Source: UBA11986 sp031402435
GTDB lineage: Bacteria; Bacteroidota; Ignavibacteria; UBA10030; UBA6906
Length of the DNA stretch: 64,000 bases
Assembly (NCBI GenBank): GCA_031402435.1
Contig: JANNSJ010000069.1
Span: 1 to 64,000 of the forward strand
Reading direction: 5' to 3'
Shown: one piece after another, positions 57,001-64,000 of the stretch
Numbering within the stretch: the first letter of the stretch is position 1
How the letters are laid out: the number at the start of each line of letters is the position of its first letter
Program-made: the position numbers and the translations under genes
Notes under the pieces: model-generated
Databases searched by the model: none
What the model was told of the DNA's origin: nothing
What the model saw: only the letters and a program-made list of their open reading frames with translations

Positions 57001-58932
57001 GTTCAGCCTGCCGAGAACCTTCACCGCCCCGGGAAGAACTCTTGCTGAATCGAGAATAGGAAAGTTCTGAATATTGTTCGGCCCCGAATCGGCATCAAGC
57101 GAATCGTTGGGTGTTATCCCGCGTGGGGCAAGATCAATCCCCATCGAGTCGTTCGAGTAGATGCTGTTATGGCGAATGATGTTTCTTGTGCCAACGGAAT
57201 CAAATACCCCTATCCCCCCGTTAAACGCGATGGTATTCCCGTCAACTAATGAACTTCCGCCGATAGTATTTCCGGATGCAATGAGCATGACTCCATGAAT
57301 CCAATTGCCGTGCTGGTCATTCACGGCAACACCACTTCCATCATCCCCGATAAGGTTTCCTTGCACGACATTCCCCGTTGCAGTGCTTCCCCTGATGATG
57401 ACGCCGTGATGTCTGTTATCGGAAATTGAATTCCCTTCCCCTGCGCCGGATCCGCCGATGAGATTGTTCGGCGCATCCTCGATGAACACACCGCAGCTTC
57501 CGTTCCCAATCAACTGTGAGATCGTGGGTTCAAACGGCGCTCCCATGTAGTTCCCCTGTATTCGATTGCCTGATGCCTGGCTTCCGGAAATCAAAACCCC
57601 ATTCCTGATGTTTCCCGAGATCAGATTTCTCGCTCCGGGTGTTGTACCGCCGATTAGGTTGTTCCGTGCATTGAGAATCAACACGCCATCGTAGTTGCCA
57701 AAGTCGTAACTGCGATTGGGAGGCGCACCAATCACGTTTCCCTGTACAATGTTGTTTGTTGTTGATGAATCGGCCAACATGACTCCTGGCGTCTCGTAAT
57801 TGGAGCACGCAATGATATTCCGTCCCGCAATCGAAGTATCTCCCACAAAGTTGTTCGACGAACCATTCAGAATATAGATACCATTGCCATTGACGAACGT
57901 TCCGAACCCGGTCCAGTTCATGCCAATCCGGTTACCCTTGATAATATTGTTGGATGTTCCGACACCGTTCAATGCAACGTTGGGATAGTCGTTTCCGGAT
58001 ATCAGATTGCCGGCAGTTCCGTTGGTACCACCGATGGTATTATTTGACGCGCCGAGCAAAATAAAGATGCCGTTTGTTGTGCCGGAAATGTCAACGAGTC
58101 CGGTCTTGTCAAGCCCAATGATATTCCCCATCACCCGATTGCCTGTCGAGGGAGTTCCCTCGATTAGAACATGGGGATAGTGGTTTCCTGCTATGACGTT
58201 ACGATGAGTACCGAGCGAATCGCCGATCAAATTGTTCGCTGAATTGAGAATGTGAATTCCGTAGCCGAGGTTCGGCAGACTGTCTGTTCCGGCAAGGTTG
58301 GTGCCGACGAAACAGTCCTGAATGATGTTGCCTCCCAGTGAGACAAATCGAACTCCATACCCCTGACATCGATTGATAACAAGTCCGCGGATACTCGAGT
58401 TTCCCGCAGCAAGGGCTAGCCCCGGGGCGAACGTGCCGAGGTAGATTCCATCCAACTCAATCAACGGACTCCCCTGATATCCGGGTTGAGTCGTTCCGTC
58501 AATGACGACTGGCGAAGTAAAAGGAGGTAACCCCGCTGCAAAATGTGGCGTCAGTGTTTGTGGTCCGCTGCCGATGCTGAAGTGAATGAAGTCGAGGCCA
58601 GGATTGTTGTTTGCATCCACGATGGCTCTGACGAGTGATCCGGCGCCTGTGTCTGCCGTCGTTGTCACCAGAAATGTTTGGTGCGATCCATCCATCGACG
58701 TATCGACGTCAAGATAGTATCCTTGATTCGGCGCAGATGTGTGAACAACCGAAACTCGATGTATTCCGGGGGAAGCGTTCTGAGAGCCTGATGGCATGCT
58801 TTCGTAGTATGATGGCTGCGAGTACCTTACCTTGACGCGAGGCGTCAAGGCAGGATGAGGAACCTGTGCATTGTTCTCAAAGGCTACAAGCAGAAGCAGG
58901 CAAACAGTGATGAATGCTCGGAATCGACGCAT
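53932..58932 (-). CDS. Giant exported protein: beta-helix, metzincin, propeller, sorting domain (paralogue 1)
   Basis: This 1,666-residue protein has the same order of parts as the gene at 48780. A signal peptide (AFITVCLLLLVAFENNAQ) is followed by TADTGAGSLVRAIVDANNNPG and NosD-like beta-helix turns (about 150-620). DSDGDGILDCWE with DVNADGVIDY comes next, then the metzincin site HELGHTLGLGH at 917-927 with SVMNY, propeller repeats and a sorting domain (NYPNPFNPSTTIRYTL, ending FVETRKLVLLK). Zinc ligands are His917, His921 and His927, with Glu918 as the likely base. AGGGGAT upstream supports ATG 58932. The two paralogues are similar throughout, but only the 3' ends are nearly identical in DNA. 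Substrate and partner are unknown. Confidence 0.86.
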   Translation of the reverse strand: MRRFRAFITVCLLLLVAFENNAQVPHPALTPRVKVRYSQPSYYESMPSGSQNASPGIHRVSVVHTSAPNQGYYLDVDTSMDGSHQTFLVTTTADTGAGSLVRAIVDANNNPGLDFIHFSIGSGPQTLTPHFAAGLPPFTSPVVIDGTTQPGYQGSPLIELDGIYLGTFAPGLALAAGNSSIRGLVINRCQGYGVRFVSLGGNIIQDCFVGTNLAGTDSLPNLGYGIHILNSANNLIGDSLGTHRNVIAGNHYPHVLIEGTPSTGNRVMGNIIGLDKTGLVDISGTTNGIFILLGASNNTIGGTNGTAGNLISGNDYPNVALNGVGTSNNIIKGNRIGMNWTGFGTFVNGNGIYILNGSSNNFVGDTSIAGRNIIACSNYETPGVMLADSSTTNNIVQGNVIGAPPNRSYDFGNYDGVLILNARNNLIGGTTPGARNLISGNIRNGVLISGSQASGNRIQGNYMGAPFEPTISQLIGNGSCGVFIEDAPNNLIGGSGAGEGNSISDNRHHGVIIRGSTATGNVVQGNLIGDDGSGVAVNDQHGNWIHGVMLIASGNTIGGSSLVDGNTIAFNGGIGVFDSVGTRNIIRHNSIYSNDSMGIDLAPRGITPNDSLDADSGPNNIQNFPILDSARVLPGAVKVLGRLNSTPNTTFTLEFYKDSLRDRSFFGEGRQWIGDASVTTNAQGVATIDEILPFNTLSSEFITATATDPDGNTSEFSRAVCMKDSDGDGILDCWETQGDGIDVNADGVIDYDLWGLGANPFHKDIFVEVDFMAPFAPASSALSLVYTAFAGVSNSLVNNPDGNNGINLHIELESNDIIPTAAWAADPWPEFLAAKTSHFGLLSERADSNAANILEAKKLVYRYCIFADSFGLGDNSGFARIPQGSPIGTTTNDFFVTLGNFPTTGGTVQQQAGTFMHELGHTLGLGHGGGDHSVFKPNYYSVMNYMWQFPQNHQAPNSWKLTYSVAQLPDLFEPQLHDSIGLNPPPGVFPIVKVPYIRPNGSVAFTRLKPGTSTDWDGNSDSNAYASVPVDINYFYPSAFPATPGETLSGYSDWLNLKYNFRNSPTFPRPELGDTSLHEMSWQLYSYLQSLPPYGIESPLVHWSSDPYANIPVCTALREQTGPRAVSDGGGGSYITWTDNRVVTPPFGTTPACMVQRIDASGAVQWMNNGIKIAPSSDPQAPRNIMPDGNGGSIVAFISVQTVSPSQLRDELLIQKLNNFGQAQWTSQGVSITTILRSPAVVGIGQVEMTGDGEGGTIFVWGDKRFGSYSLFAQRVDASGTVRWDQGGVLITTTPYNYYEFQLVPDGHGGAIIVWTDTRNGISNYDIYAQRISGGGVLLWPSTGKVICNVAGRQSAPVLTGNGVGGAIVVWVNYEGAANIYAQTVDSSGQTLWTTNGVQLTSVTGLKQYLGVVSDSAGGAVFSWQDQRRTGFFDIYGQRVNSNGSALWTPNGVALCVSDTNNCFRPQITTDTHKGAIVVWERLRFQSNTADICTQRVDSAGVVRWAMNGAPVSLVNAPKSFPAVTSDLQGGAIFAWEDKRPQPQGGNFSHIYAQNITDNGELGGGGTTGIDQSPSRELPLEATLQQNYPNPFNPSTTIRYTLSERSLVSLKIYNILGQEVATLVNGFSEAGEKSVEFKASHLASGVYFYRLMAGDFVETRKLVLLK

Positions 58933-58968
58933 GGATAATCCCCTGGATGTGTTAAGAGTTCAGGATTC

Positions 58969-59038
58969 AATATATCAGTCGTTGCCACCCGTTCAATCAC
59001 GCGGGCGCGTGAATCGGCAAAATCACGCGAACGCGGGA
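58969..59038 (-). promoter_or_regulatory. Promoter with double 7-2-7 palindrome (metzincin paralogue 1)
   Basis: On the minus strand the -35 TTGAAC (58991-58996) and -10 TATATT (58969-58974) are 16 bases apart. TCACGCG-GG-CGCGTGA (58997-59012) abuts the -35, and TCACGCG-AA-CGCGGGA (59023-59038) lies 26 bases outward. The expected start of transcription is near 58962, giving a leader of about 30 bases. The response-regulator gene ends 54 bases further upstream. Confidence 0.78.
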
Positions 59039-59091
59039 ATGAGGGAGAACGCCAGAAATCGGAAAAATGAAGCAAGGATGGACGTTTCGAG

Positions 59092-59739
59092 CTACAGGAT
59101 ATTCTCTTTGAGGGCTTTGGTTACTGCATTTACGCGGGAATTCACCTGCAGCTTTGTATAGATGTTACGGAGGTGAGTGTCGATCGTGTTGTGGCTGACA
59201 AAGAGCTTGTCGGCAATTTGTTTCTTGGAAAGTCCTTCCATAAGGTGTTGTAGAACTTCCTTCTCACGGGAGGAGAGGCCATAGTCTGTCTTTGTTTCGT
59301 GGGTCTGTGCAAACATGGCGAGGATCTTCCGCGCGATGTTTGGATTTACCGGAGCCCCGCCGACAAGGATCGATTCCAACGAGTCAATGATCGAGTCAAG
59401 CGTTGCGCTCTTGTGCAAATATCCGGATGCACCTGCGCGAATTGCGAGGAAGATGTTTTCGTTGTCTTCGAACACCGTCAACATGATCACCTGTACAGCA
59501 GGAACGAGAGCCTTGATTCGCTTGATGCCCTCGATGCCGTTCATCCCCGGCAGCCCGATATCCATCAGGATGATGTCAGGAGGCGAATCCCGCTCGATGC
59601 AGACGAGAGCGTCTTCGCAGCTGTGGAACACTTGCTGGCATGAAAGGCTCTCTGTGCTGTTGATGAGCTCCGCCAGGCTCCCGGCGAAGCCCCTACTGTC
59701 TTCAATAATCCAAACGGTTCGTATGTGCTGTTTTCCCAT
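59092..59739 (-). CDS. NarL/LuxR-type response regulator
   Basis: This 215-residue regulator has a receiver domain with Glu13/Asp14, the phosphoacceptor Asp60 in DIILMDIGLPGMNG, Thr88 and Lys110 (GYLHKSA). A LuxR-type helix-turn-helix follows at about 154-215 (LSSREKEVLQHLMEGLSKKQ, LFVSHNTIDTHLRNIYTKL). It is encoded 54 bases after the propeller-sensor kinase and is surely its partner. It is the best candidate to bind the TCACGCG-N2-CGCGTGA sites, one of which lies at its own promoter. Being 3' of the kinase, it may be made from both the kinase promoter and its own. Confidence 0.93.
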   Translation of the reverse strand: MGKQHIRTVWIIEDSRGFAGSLAELINSTESLSCQQVFHSCEDALVCIERDSPPDIILMDIGLPGMNGIEGIKRIKALVPAVQVIMLTVFEDNENIFLAIRAGASGYLHKSATLDSIIDSLESILVGGAPVNPNIARKILAMFAQTHETKTDYGLSSREKEVLQHLMEGLSKKQIADKLFVSHNTIDTHLRNIYTKLQVNSRVNAVTKALKENIL

Positions 59740-59745
59740 GGTCGA

Positions 59746-59790
59746 AGTATACCGTTATCGAATGTCGTATGCCATCACGCGCACGCGTGG
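59746..59790 (-). promoter_or_regulatory. Autoregulatory promoter of the response regulator, single palindrome
   Basis: On the minus strand the -35 TGGCAT (59769-59774) and -10 TATACT (59746-59751) are 17 bases apart. TCACGCG-CA-CGCGTGG (59775-59790) abuts the -35, in the same register as at the three exported-protein genes. No second site is seen outward. Only six bases separate the -10 from ATG 59739, so a transcript from here would begin at or next to the start codon (leaderless). Confidence 0.68.
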
Positions 59791-59793
59791 TTT

Positions 59794-62793
59794 TCACACC
59801 CGAACGTCCAGAGCAACCGTCGTGCCCCCGCCAACCGTGCTTCTGACAGAGAGGTTTCCACCTATTTGGGTTGCCCGGCTGCGCATGTTATTCAGGCCGT
59901 TCCCATGCCCTGGAGATGCCGGCTCAAATCCCACACCATTGTCTGTGATGGTAAGGCTGAGCCGATGAGAGTGGACTTGAATCTTGATGGTGACGTTGGT
60001 AGCCCTGGCGTGCTTTGCAATGTTGTGCAGGATTTCCTTGTACATAAGAACGATGTTGCGCTTCACTTCCGGATCCATGTTGTCTGAGAGCTCTTCCAGG
60101 GGAGCATCGAATGCAACGTCCAGTTCGTTCAGTTGAGTATCGGCCAGGGACCTCATCTTCAAAACGATGTTATTGAGCGAATCATTTTTCGGATTCAGAA
60201 ACCACACGACTTCCTTCATCATTTCCGATGCACGCAATGCCGACGTGCTGATGCTGGAGAGTTGCTGCTGTTCCTTCTCGGGAAGGGATACCTTGCGCAA
60301 AAGGAGTTGACTGGCAATCGTAATATGGCCAAGTTCACTCCCCACATCATCGTGAAGATCAGCTGCGATGCGGCCTCTCAACCGTTCTATCTCAAGAAGC
60401 CTTCGTACCCGGTAGCGGTAGAGCTCGTACAGAGTTCCAACGAGCGTGAGTACCACTGTGAGGCGGAACCACCATGTTTGCCAGAATGGGGGAGAGATTG
60501 TTATGAAGATGGATGCCCCTTGTTCATTCCAGACTCCATCGTTGTTTGTTCCTTTGACCCTGAACGTATACGAACCGGGATCAAGATGAGTATATGCAGC
60601 GTAGCGCCTGTTTCCGGTATGGATCCAGTTTTTATCAAAGCCTTCCATCATGTACGCGTACTGATTCTTTTCCGTTGCAGTAAAGTTGAGGGCTACGAAT
60701 TCGAACGAAAAAAAATCCTGGTCATCGGAAAGATGAATCTCGTCCGGTCCGGTGTTGGACCGAAAAGGCATCATCGGTTCATTCAACACCATGAATCGAG
60801 TAATAACAATAGGGGGGATGTTCAAATTTTCTCTAACACTGTCGGGATAAAACGCGCTGATCCCGTTTGTTCCCCCAAAGTACATTCTTCCATCCCGTCC
60901 TTTGCAGGCAGAACCTGACCAGAAGAAATTGCTCTGTAGGCCCTCCGTTGCGGCGAAACTCTTGAATTTCCTTGTGTTGGGATCAAATCGTGATAGCCCG
61001 TTCTCCGTACTGATCCAAAGATTATTCCTCGCATCGGGAAGGATACCCTTGACATAGTCGTTTGCGAGCCCTTCGAACTGCGTGAATTGAGTGACGCTGT
61101 CTGCAGGAGGATAGTACTGATATAACCCGTTTCCCCAGGTTCCAATCCATAGAATACCAGATGAGTCTTCGACTACAGCCCTGACTGATCCCTGCACGCG
61201 GCTGGAACCATCAGGAGTCTTTCCGATTGGCGAAAACCTGCCTGTGCTTCTTTCGAACCGATAGAGTCCATTCCTCCCGTACATCGTACCGAGCAAGAGG
61301 TCCCCGTTGCGGGTTCCGGAAATGTGCCAGATGCCAAAGATATTATCTTTCTCCTTGATGTGAAAGTGAATGAACCTGCCCGTTCTATCGTCGTACTTGG
61401 TCAGTTGATCCAGTTGGTAGCCAATCCACAATGCACCGTCCTTGTCGAGGAACAGCGAGCGTATAAAATCGCTTCTCAGACTCGTCGTATCGTTCGGCTG
61501 ATGATGGAACTCAACGACCGAATTGGTGCGGCGATCAAACCTCATGAGGCCGAATTGGGTTCCGATCCAGAGCCGACCATTTCTATCCTCACAAATTGCT
61601 GTTGTCGTTCCCCAGTTCCGGTGAGAGAAGTAGGGCATGAACCGGCTCTCATTTGCAATGTATTTGGTGATTCCGCTTTTATCTGTTCCGATCCAGAGTG
61701 TTCCTTCTGAATCTTCGCAGAGGGCAAGCACAGTATTACTGTTGATAGTGTTTGGATTCGACGGTGAGTGGAAATAGTGGGCGAACTGTTGACTGAGCGG
61801 ATCTGCGCGGTTGACTCCGCCGCGATACGTGCCAACCCAAAGTGCCCCTGTCATGTCTTCGTAGATGGAATAGACTCTTTCCCCCAGTAACGAGTTCTTA
61901 TCGTTTGCATCGGCCCGATAATGGGTGAACGAATTACTCGTTGAGTCGTAACGATCAAGACCGCTGAATGTTCCAACCCAGATTGTTCCTCGCCGGCCTT
62001 CACAGATCGAGAGCACGCGTCCGTCGGAGAGTGATGCGGAGTTCACACCGGTTCGAAACGTATCAGTTCGGTGGCTCTTCAAATGAAGTTTTTTCAACCC
62101 CTGATTTTGAACTACAAACCAGAGATACTCTTGAGATTCCAACAACAAGGTGACGGCCGCAGAGCTGTCCCCGGGGAAGTGCACTTGCTCACTTCTGCCA
62201 GTCGATGGGTTGTAGTGAAAAAGTCCACGGGATGTTCCTACCCATAGAAGTCCATCTCTTCCACTTTCGAGGGATAGTACCTGATTGTTGTAGAGGCCGA
62301 ACTCGTCAGGGGCGATACCTGCAGGAACCGTGAATGTGCCTGTTTGCCGGTTGAATTTTCTGAGTCCGATGTCTGTGCCAACCCACATTTCATTTTGATC
62401 ATCGGTGCAAGCAGTCGACCCATTGAAACTTACGCGAACATTCGTGAAGGCGTCTCGGTCCGGGTCATAACGGCTCATCACAGATGTAGAAGAGGCCCAA
62501 AGTGATCCATCACCATCAACAAAAAGAAAGGGGTATCTGTTTGCGGCGATGGAAGTGGAGTCGCGGGGACGGTGCTTATACACTTTGATTGAATAACCAT
62601 CGTAACGGTTCAGTCCATCCTCGGTGGCGAACCACATGAATCCCTGCTTGTCTTGAATGATGGAGGTAACGATATCCTGCGATAGCCCCTGTTCGGTCGA
62701 GATATGATTAAATCGTATGTGATTCTGCTGGGACTGGGCCAGGCTCACCGTCGCGATGAATAGCCACAATGGACTGCGAAAAATGCGAAGCAT
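59794..62793 (-). CDS. Propeller-sensor histidine kinase (reg_prop, Y_Y_Y, HisKA_3)
   Basis: This 999-residue sensor has a signal peptide (PLWLFIATVSLAQS). Two seven-bladed propellers of reg_prop repeats follow (for example DKQGFMWFATEDGLNRYDGY and EDSEGTLWIGTDKSGITKY; to about 690), then a Y_Y_Y domain (about 700-768), one membrane helix (about 775-795), a HisKA_3 dimerisation helix with phosphoacceptor His814 in ADLHDDVGSELG, and a HATPase domain (NIAKHARA, DNGVGF, GHGNGLNNM, GGGTTV). The periplasmic half is that of the polysaccharide-sensing hybrid systems of Bacteroidota, but no receiver or AraC domain is fused. The regulator is a separate NarL-type protein. The ligand is unknown. Confidence 0.93.
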   Translation of the reverse strand: MLRIFRSPLWLFIATVSLAQSQQNHIRFNHISTEQGLSQDIVTSIIQDKQGFMWFATEDGLNRYDGYSIKVYKHRPRDSTSIAANRYPFLFVDGDGSLWASSTSVMSRYDPDRDAFTNVRVSFNGSTACTDDQNEMWVGTDIGLRKFNRQTGTFTVPAGIAPDEFGLYNNQVLSLESGRDGLLWVGTSRGLFHYNPSTGRSEQVHFPGDSSAAVTLLLESQEYLWFVVQNQGLKKLHLKSHRTDTFRTGVNSASLSDGRVLSICEGRRGTIWVGTFSGLDRYDSTSNSFTHYRADANDKNSLLGERVYSIYEDMTGALWVGTYRGGVNRADPLSQQFAHYFHSPSNPNTINSNTVLALCEDSEGTLWIGTDKSGITKYIANESRFMPYFSHRNWGTTTAICEDRNGRLWIGTQFGLMRFDRRTNSVVEFHHQPNDTTSLRSDFIRSLFLDKDGALWIGYQLDQLTKYDDRTGRFIHFHIKEKDNIFGIWHISGTRNGDLLLGTMYGRNGLYRFERSTGRFSPIGKTPDGSSRVQGSVRAVVEDSSGILWIGTWGNGLYQYYPPADSVTQFTQFEGLANDYVKGILPDARNNLWISTENGLSRFDPNTRKFKSFAATEGLQSNFFWSGSACKGRDGRMYFGGTNGISAFYPDSVRENLNIPPIVITRFMVLNEPMMPFRSNTGPDEIHLSDDQDFFSFEFVALNFTATEKNQYAYMMEGFDKNWIHTGNRRYAAYTHLDPGSYTFRVKGTNNDGVWNEQGASIFITISPPFWQTWWFRLTVVLTLVGTLYELYRYRVRRLLEIERLRGRIAADLHDDVGSELGHITIASQLLLRKVSLPEKEQQQLSSISTSALRASEMMKEVVWFLNPKNDSLNNIVLKMRSLADTQLNELDVAFDAPLEELSDNMDPEVKRNIVLMYKEILHNIAKHARATNVTIKIQVHSHRLSLTITDNGVGFEPASPGHGNGLNNMRSRATQIGGNLSVRSTVGGGTTVALDVRV

Positions 62794-63138
62794 GTTTGGT
62801 GGTGGTTTTGGATGTGAAGTTTGAACAAAGGTAGAGAATGAAATCGCGAGTTACAAGAGAAGGTCGGTCCATTGGTTCGAGGTTTGATAGCCAGCGAATG
62901 TGGATGGTTTCTGCTTCGCTCTATGAGAAGGCGCAAGTTTTTCCTCCTCGTTCCCTACCGAAGCCGTAGAAATCACAGAGACAACGAATAAGAACGTCTG
63001 AATGATCGAGCAACAGAACATAAAATTGCCCGCTCCATAGAAGTGATAGTAGTAGATCGAAAGGAGAGATGTACCTAGCGCCTACCGTCACTTGGACTGT
63101 TGGCAGCTTTGAAGCAGATCGATAATGTCCAGTATTGG
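62794..63138. other. Gene-free interval upstream of the kinase
   Basis: No gene is supported in this interval of about 345 bases. A kinase promoter lies at its left edge. A small ATG frame of 18 codons after AAAGGAGAG near 63060 is too short to call. The middle has a single ATCACAGAGACA stretch resembling one arm of the inverted repeat at 45669. Confidence 0.5.
62828..62856 (-). promoter_or_regulatory. Promoter of the sensor kinase, without palindrome
   Basis: On the minus strand TTGTAA (62851-62856) and TACCTT (62828-62833) are 17 bases apart, 35 bases before the ATG. The -10 extends to TACCTTTG, matching the Bacteroidota TAnnTTTG pattern. No 7-2-7 palindrome is present, so kinase and regulator may be controlled differently. 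No Shine-Dalgarno sequence precedes the kinase start. Confidence 0.5.
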
Positions 63139-63210
63139 TAGCCTTAACGGGGATCGAACCCGTATTTGAGCCTTGAGAGGGCTCCGTCCTAACCGTTAGA
63201 CGATAAGGCC
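63139..63210 (-). tRNA. tRNA-Glu (anticodon CTC)
   Basis: A minus-strand cloverleaf has acceptor GGCCTTA/TAAGGCT (G1-U72 wobble), an anticodon stem GAGCC/GGCTC with loop CTCTCAA, and T loop TTCGATC. The discriminator A is followed by CCA in the DNA (63136-63138), unlike the other three tRNA genes here. It reads GAG. Confidence 0.93.
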
Positions 63211-63299
63211 AAAACCGAATGGCAGTGAATCATGGATTTATGAACCGCAAGGAATTGTGCAGACTTATCAGTCAATCTGGCAATCTCAGCCTCACTTCG

Positions 63300-63370
63300 C
63301 TGCCCCGCAAGGAGTCGAACCTCGATAAACAGATCCAGAGTCTGCTGTCTTGCCATTAGACGACGGGGCA
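63300..63370 (-). tRNA. tRNA-Gln (anticodon CTG)
   Basis: A minus-strand cloverleaf of 71 bases has acceptor TGCCCCG/CGGGGCA with discriminator G, the U1-A72 pair and G73 typical of tRNA-Gln. The anticodon stem GCAGA/TCTGT carries the loop CTCTGGA, and the T loop is TTCGACT. It reads CAG. CCA is not encoded. It is 89 bases upstream of tRNA-Glu on the same strand and probably shares its transcript. Confidence 0.92.
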
Positions 63371-63473
63371 AATATCCATCTGCGGAAGCCCAATTTACTG
63401 ATTTCCGCTTCTAATGTCAACGCGTCCTCATTTGTCCTGACAATGGTGGGGGAAAGAGAGCCGACAATACTCC

Positions 63474-63502
63474 TTGACTTTTACACTCAAATCCAATAGT
63501 TT
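63474..63502 (+). promoter_or_regulatory. Promoter for the outer-membrane protein gene
   Basis: TTGACT at 63474-63479 and TAGTTT at 63497-63502 are 17 bases apart, about 77 bases before the start codon. This is the best -35 match in the intergenic DNA I examined. Confidence 0.55.
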
Positions 63503-63578
63503 CCTCCAACTTGTTTACACGATTTGTAAGTCGAGCCACGGCAGTTCTCTATCCCATAACATGTAGGAGGTTGGTTGA

Positions 63579-64000
63579 ATGAAACGACTCATCGTCACAA
63601 CACTGGTGTTGTTATTCTGTACGTGTTATGCTTCCCTTCTTGCTCAAGAAACGCAAGGGAAGTGGGCGTTGGGTTTTCATGGTGGAGCAAATATCTGGTA
63701 TAATGATTTCAATAAAACCAAAGTCTCCCCGGGTGGCGAAGTAATGCTTCGGTACGGTCTTTCCCGATATGCTTCCCTCGGGATTACAGGTGGCTACGAG
63801 GTATTCAAAGCACAGCAAGTTCCGGTGAATGTGAAACCAAACTATACGTACGACTATTTTAGACTGGATGCCATCCCTGTGGCATTGCAGGTCTGGGTTC
63901 ATCTGGCACCCGGAAAGACCGTATCGCCATATTTGTATGCGGGCGCCGGAGGGATTTTTTATAAGCGAAAAGATTTCGCCAACAATTTTGTTCCGGATAA
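63579..64000 (+). CDS. Outer-membrane beta-barrel protein (3' truncated)
   Basis: The window ends inside this gene; 140 codons are visible. TAGGAGG at 63564-63570 marks the ATG at 63579. A signal peptide (RLIVTTLVLLFCTCYASLLAQ) is followed by strands WALGFHGGANIWYND, EVMLRYGLSRYASLGITGGYEVF and PVALQVWVHLAPGKTVSPYLYAGAGG. That is the usual pattern of OmpA-like or PorT-like eight-stranded barrels (beta-brl domain). Whether a periplasmic OmpA domain follows cannot be seen. Confidence 0.82.
   Translation, partial: MKRLIVTTLVLLFCTCYASLLAQETQGKWALGFHGGANIWYNDFNKTKVSPGGEVMLRYGLSRYASLGITGGYEVFKAQQVPVNVKPNYTYDYFRLDAIPVALQVWVHLAPGKTVSPYLYAGAGGIFYKRKDFANNFVPD

Noticed and set aside
58997..59038. Palindromes as intrinsic terminators
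   Set aside because: The stems are only seven bases with two-base loops, no T-run follows, and they sit at a fixed distance upstream of promoters rather than after genes. Operator is the better reading.
63060..63120. 18-codon frame after an AAAGGAGAG site
   Set aside because: It is too short and has no recognisable content; it is probably chance in the intergenic DNA before the tRNA genes.

Overview
The window looks like a chromosomal segment from a member of the Bacteroidota/Chlorobiota group, most likely an Ignavibacteria-type lineage. Two things point there. It carries the type IX secretion (T9SS) genes sprA and porX. It also encodes several secreted proteins ending in the YPNPFNP-type C-terminal sorting domain common in that lineage. 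The lineage call is inference, because no rRNA gene is present. Gene density is high and most genes lie in long same-strand runs with ATGA or TTGA overlaps.

Layout. (1) 1-12.9 kb, plus strand: 5'-truncated sprA, porX, tsaE, tsaB, accD, an arginase, panC, a GlmU-like uridyltransferase lacking the acetyltransferase half, and a small secreted protein, ending at a clear intrinsic terminator. (2) 12.9-15.5 kb: a LytR_C-domain protein, rsfS and argS. (3) 15.7-33.1 kb: an exopolysaccharide locus. It holds nucleotide-sugar enzymes, an SLBB export protein, a Wzz-like chain-length protein, an O-antigen-ligase-like polymerase, a secreted glycosidase-like protein, a flippase, several glycosyltransferases, a sugar-phosphate transferase that should start the repeat unit, an aminotransferase, and a glycosyltransferase fused to a degenerate sugar-phosphate transferase. 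(4) 33.1-39.2 kb: accA, a thioesterase, a 52-residue Trm112-like protein, nadC, a second flippase, a DUF1385 protein and prfA. (5) 39.1-41.2 kb: tadA, two tRNA-Arg genes and a wecB-like epimerase. (6) 41.3-62.8 kb, all minus strand: an accessory region of exported proteins. It holds a caspase-like lipoprotein, a broken Asp-box repeat gene, a short sorting-domain protein with a fossil sorting domain beside it, a GIGT-repeat fibre-like protein, two giant tandem beta-helix/metzincin/propeller proteins, a NarL-type response regulator, and a propeller-sensor histidine kinase. (7) 63.1-64 kb: tRNA-Glu, tRNA-Gln and the start of an outer-membrane-protein gene.

The most interesting signal is in region 6. 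A palindrome of the form TCACGCG-N2-CGCGTGA abuts the -35 hexamer of four promoters: the two giant metzincin genes, the fibre-like gene and the response regulator itself. The kinase promoter has no such site. The 7-2-7 geometry is that of NarL-family sites. I therefore propose a self-contained regulon: the kinase (59794-62793) and regulator (59092-59739) controlling a set of T9SS-exported surface proteins, with the regulator acting on its own, apparently leaderless, promoter. The secretion route (sprA, porX) is at the other end of the window.
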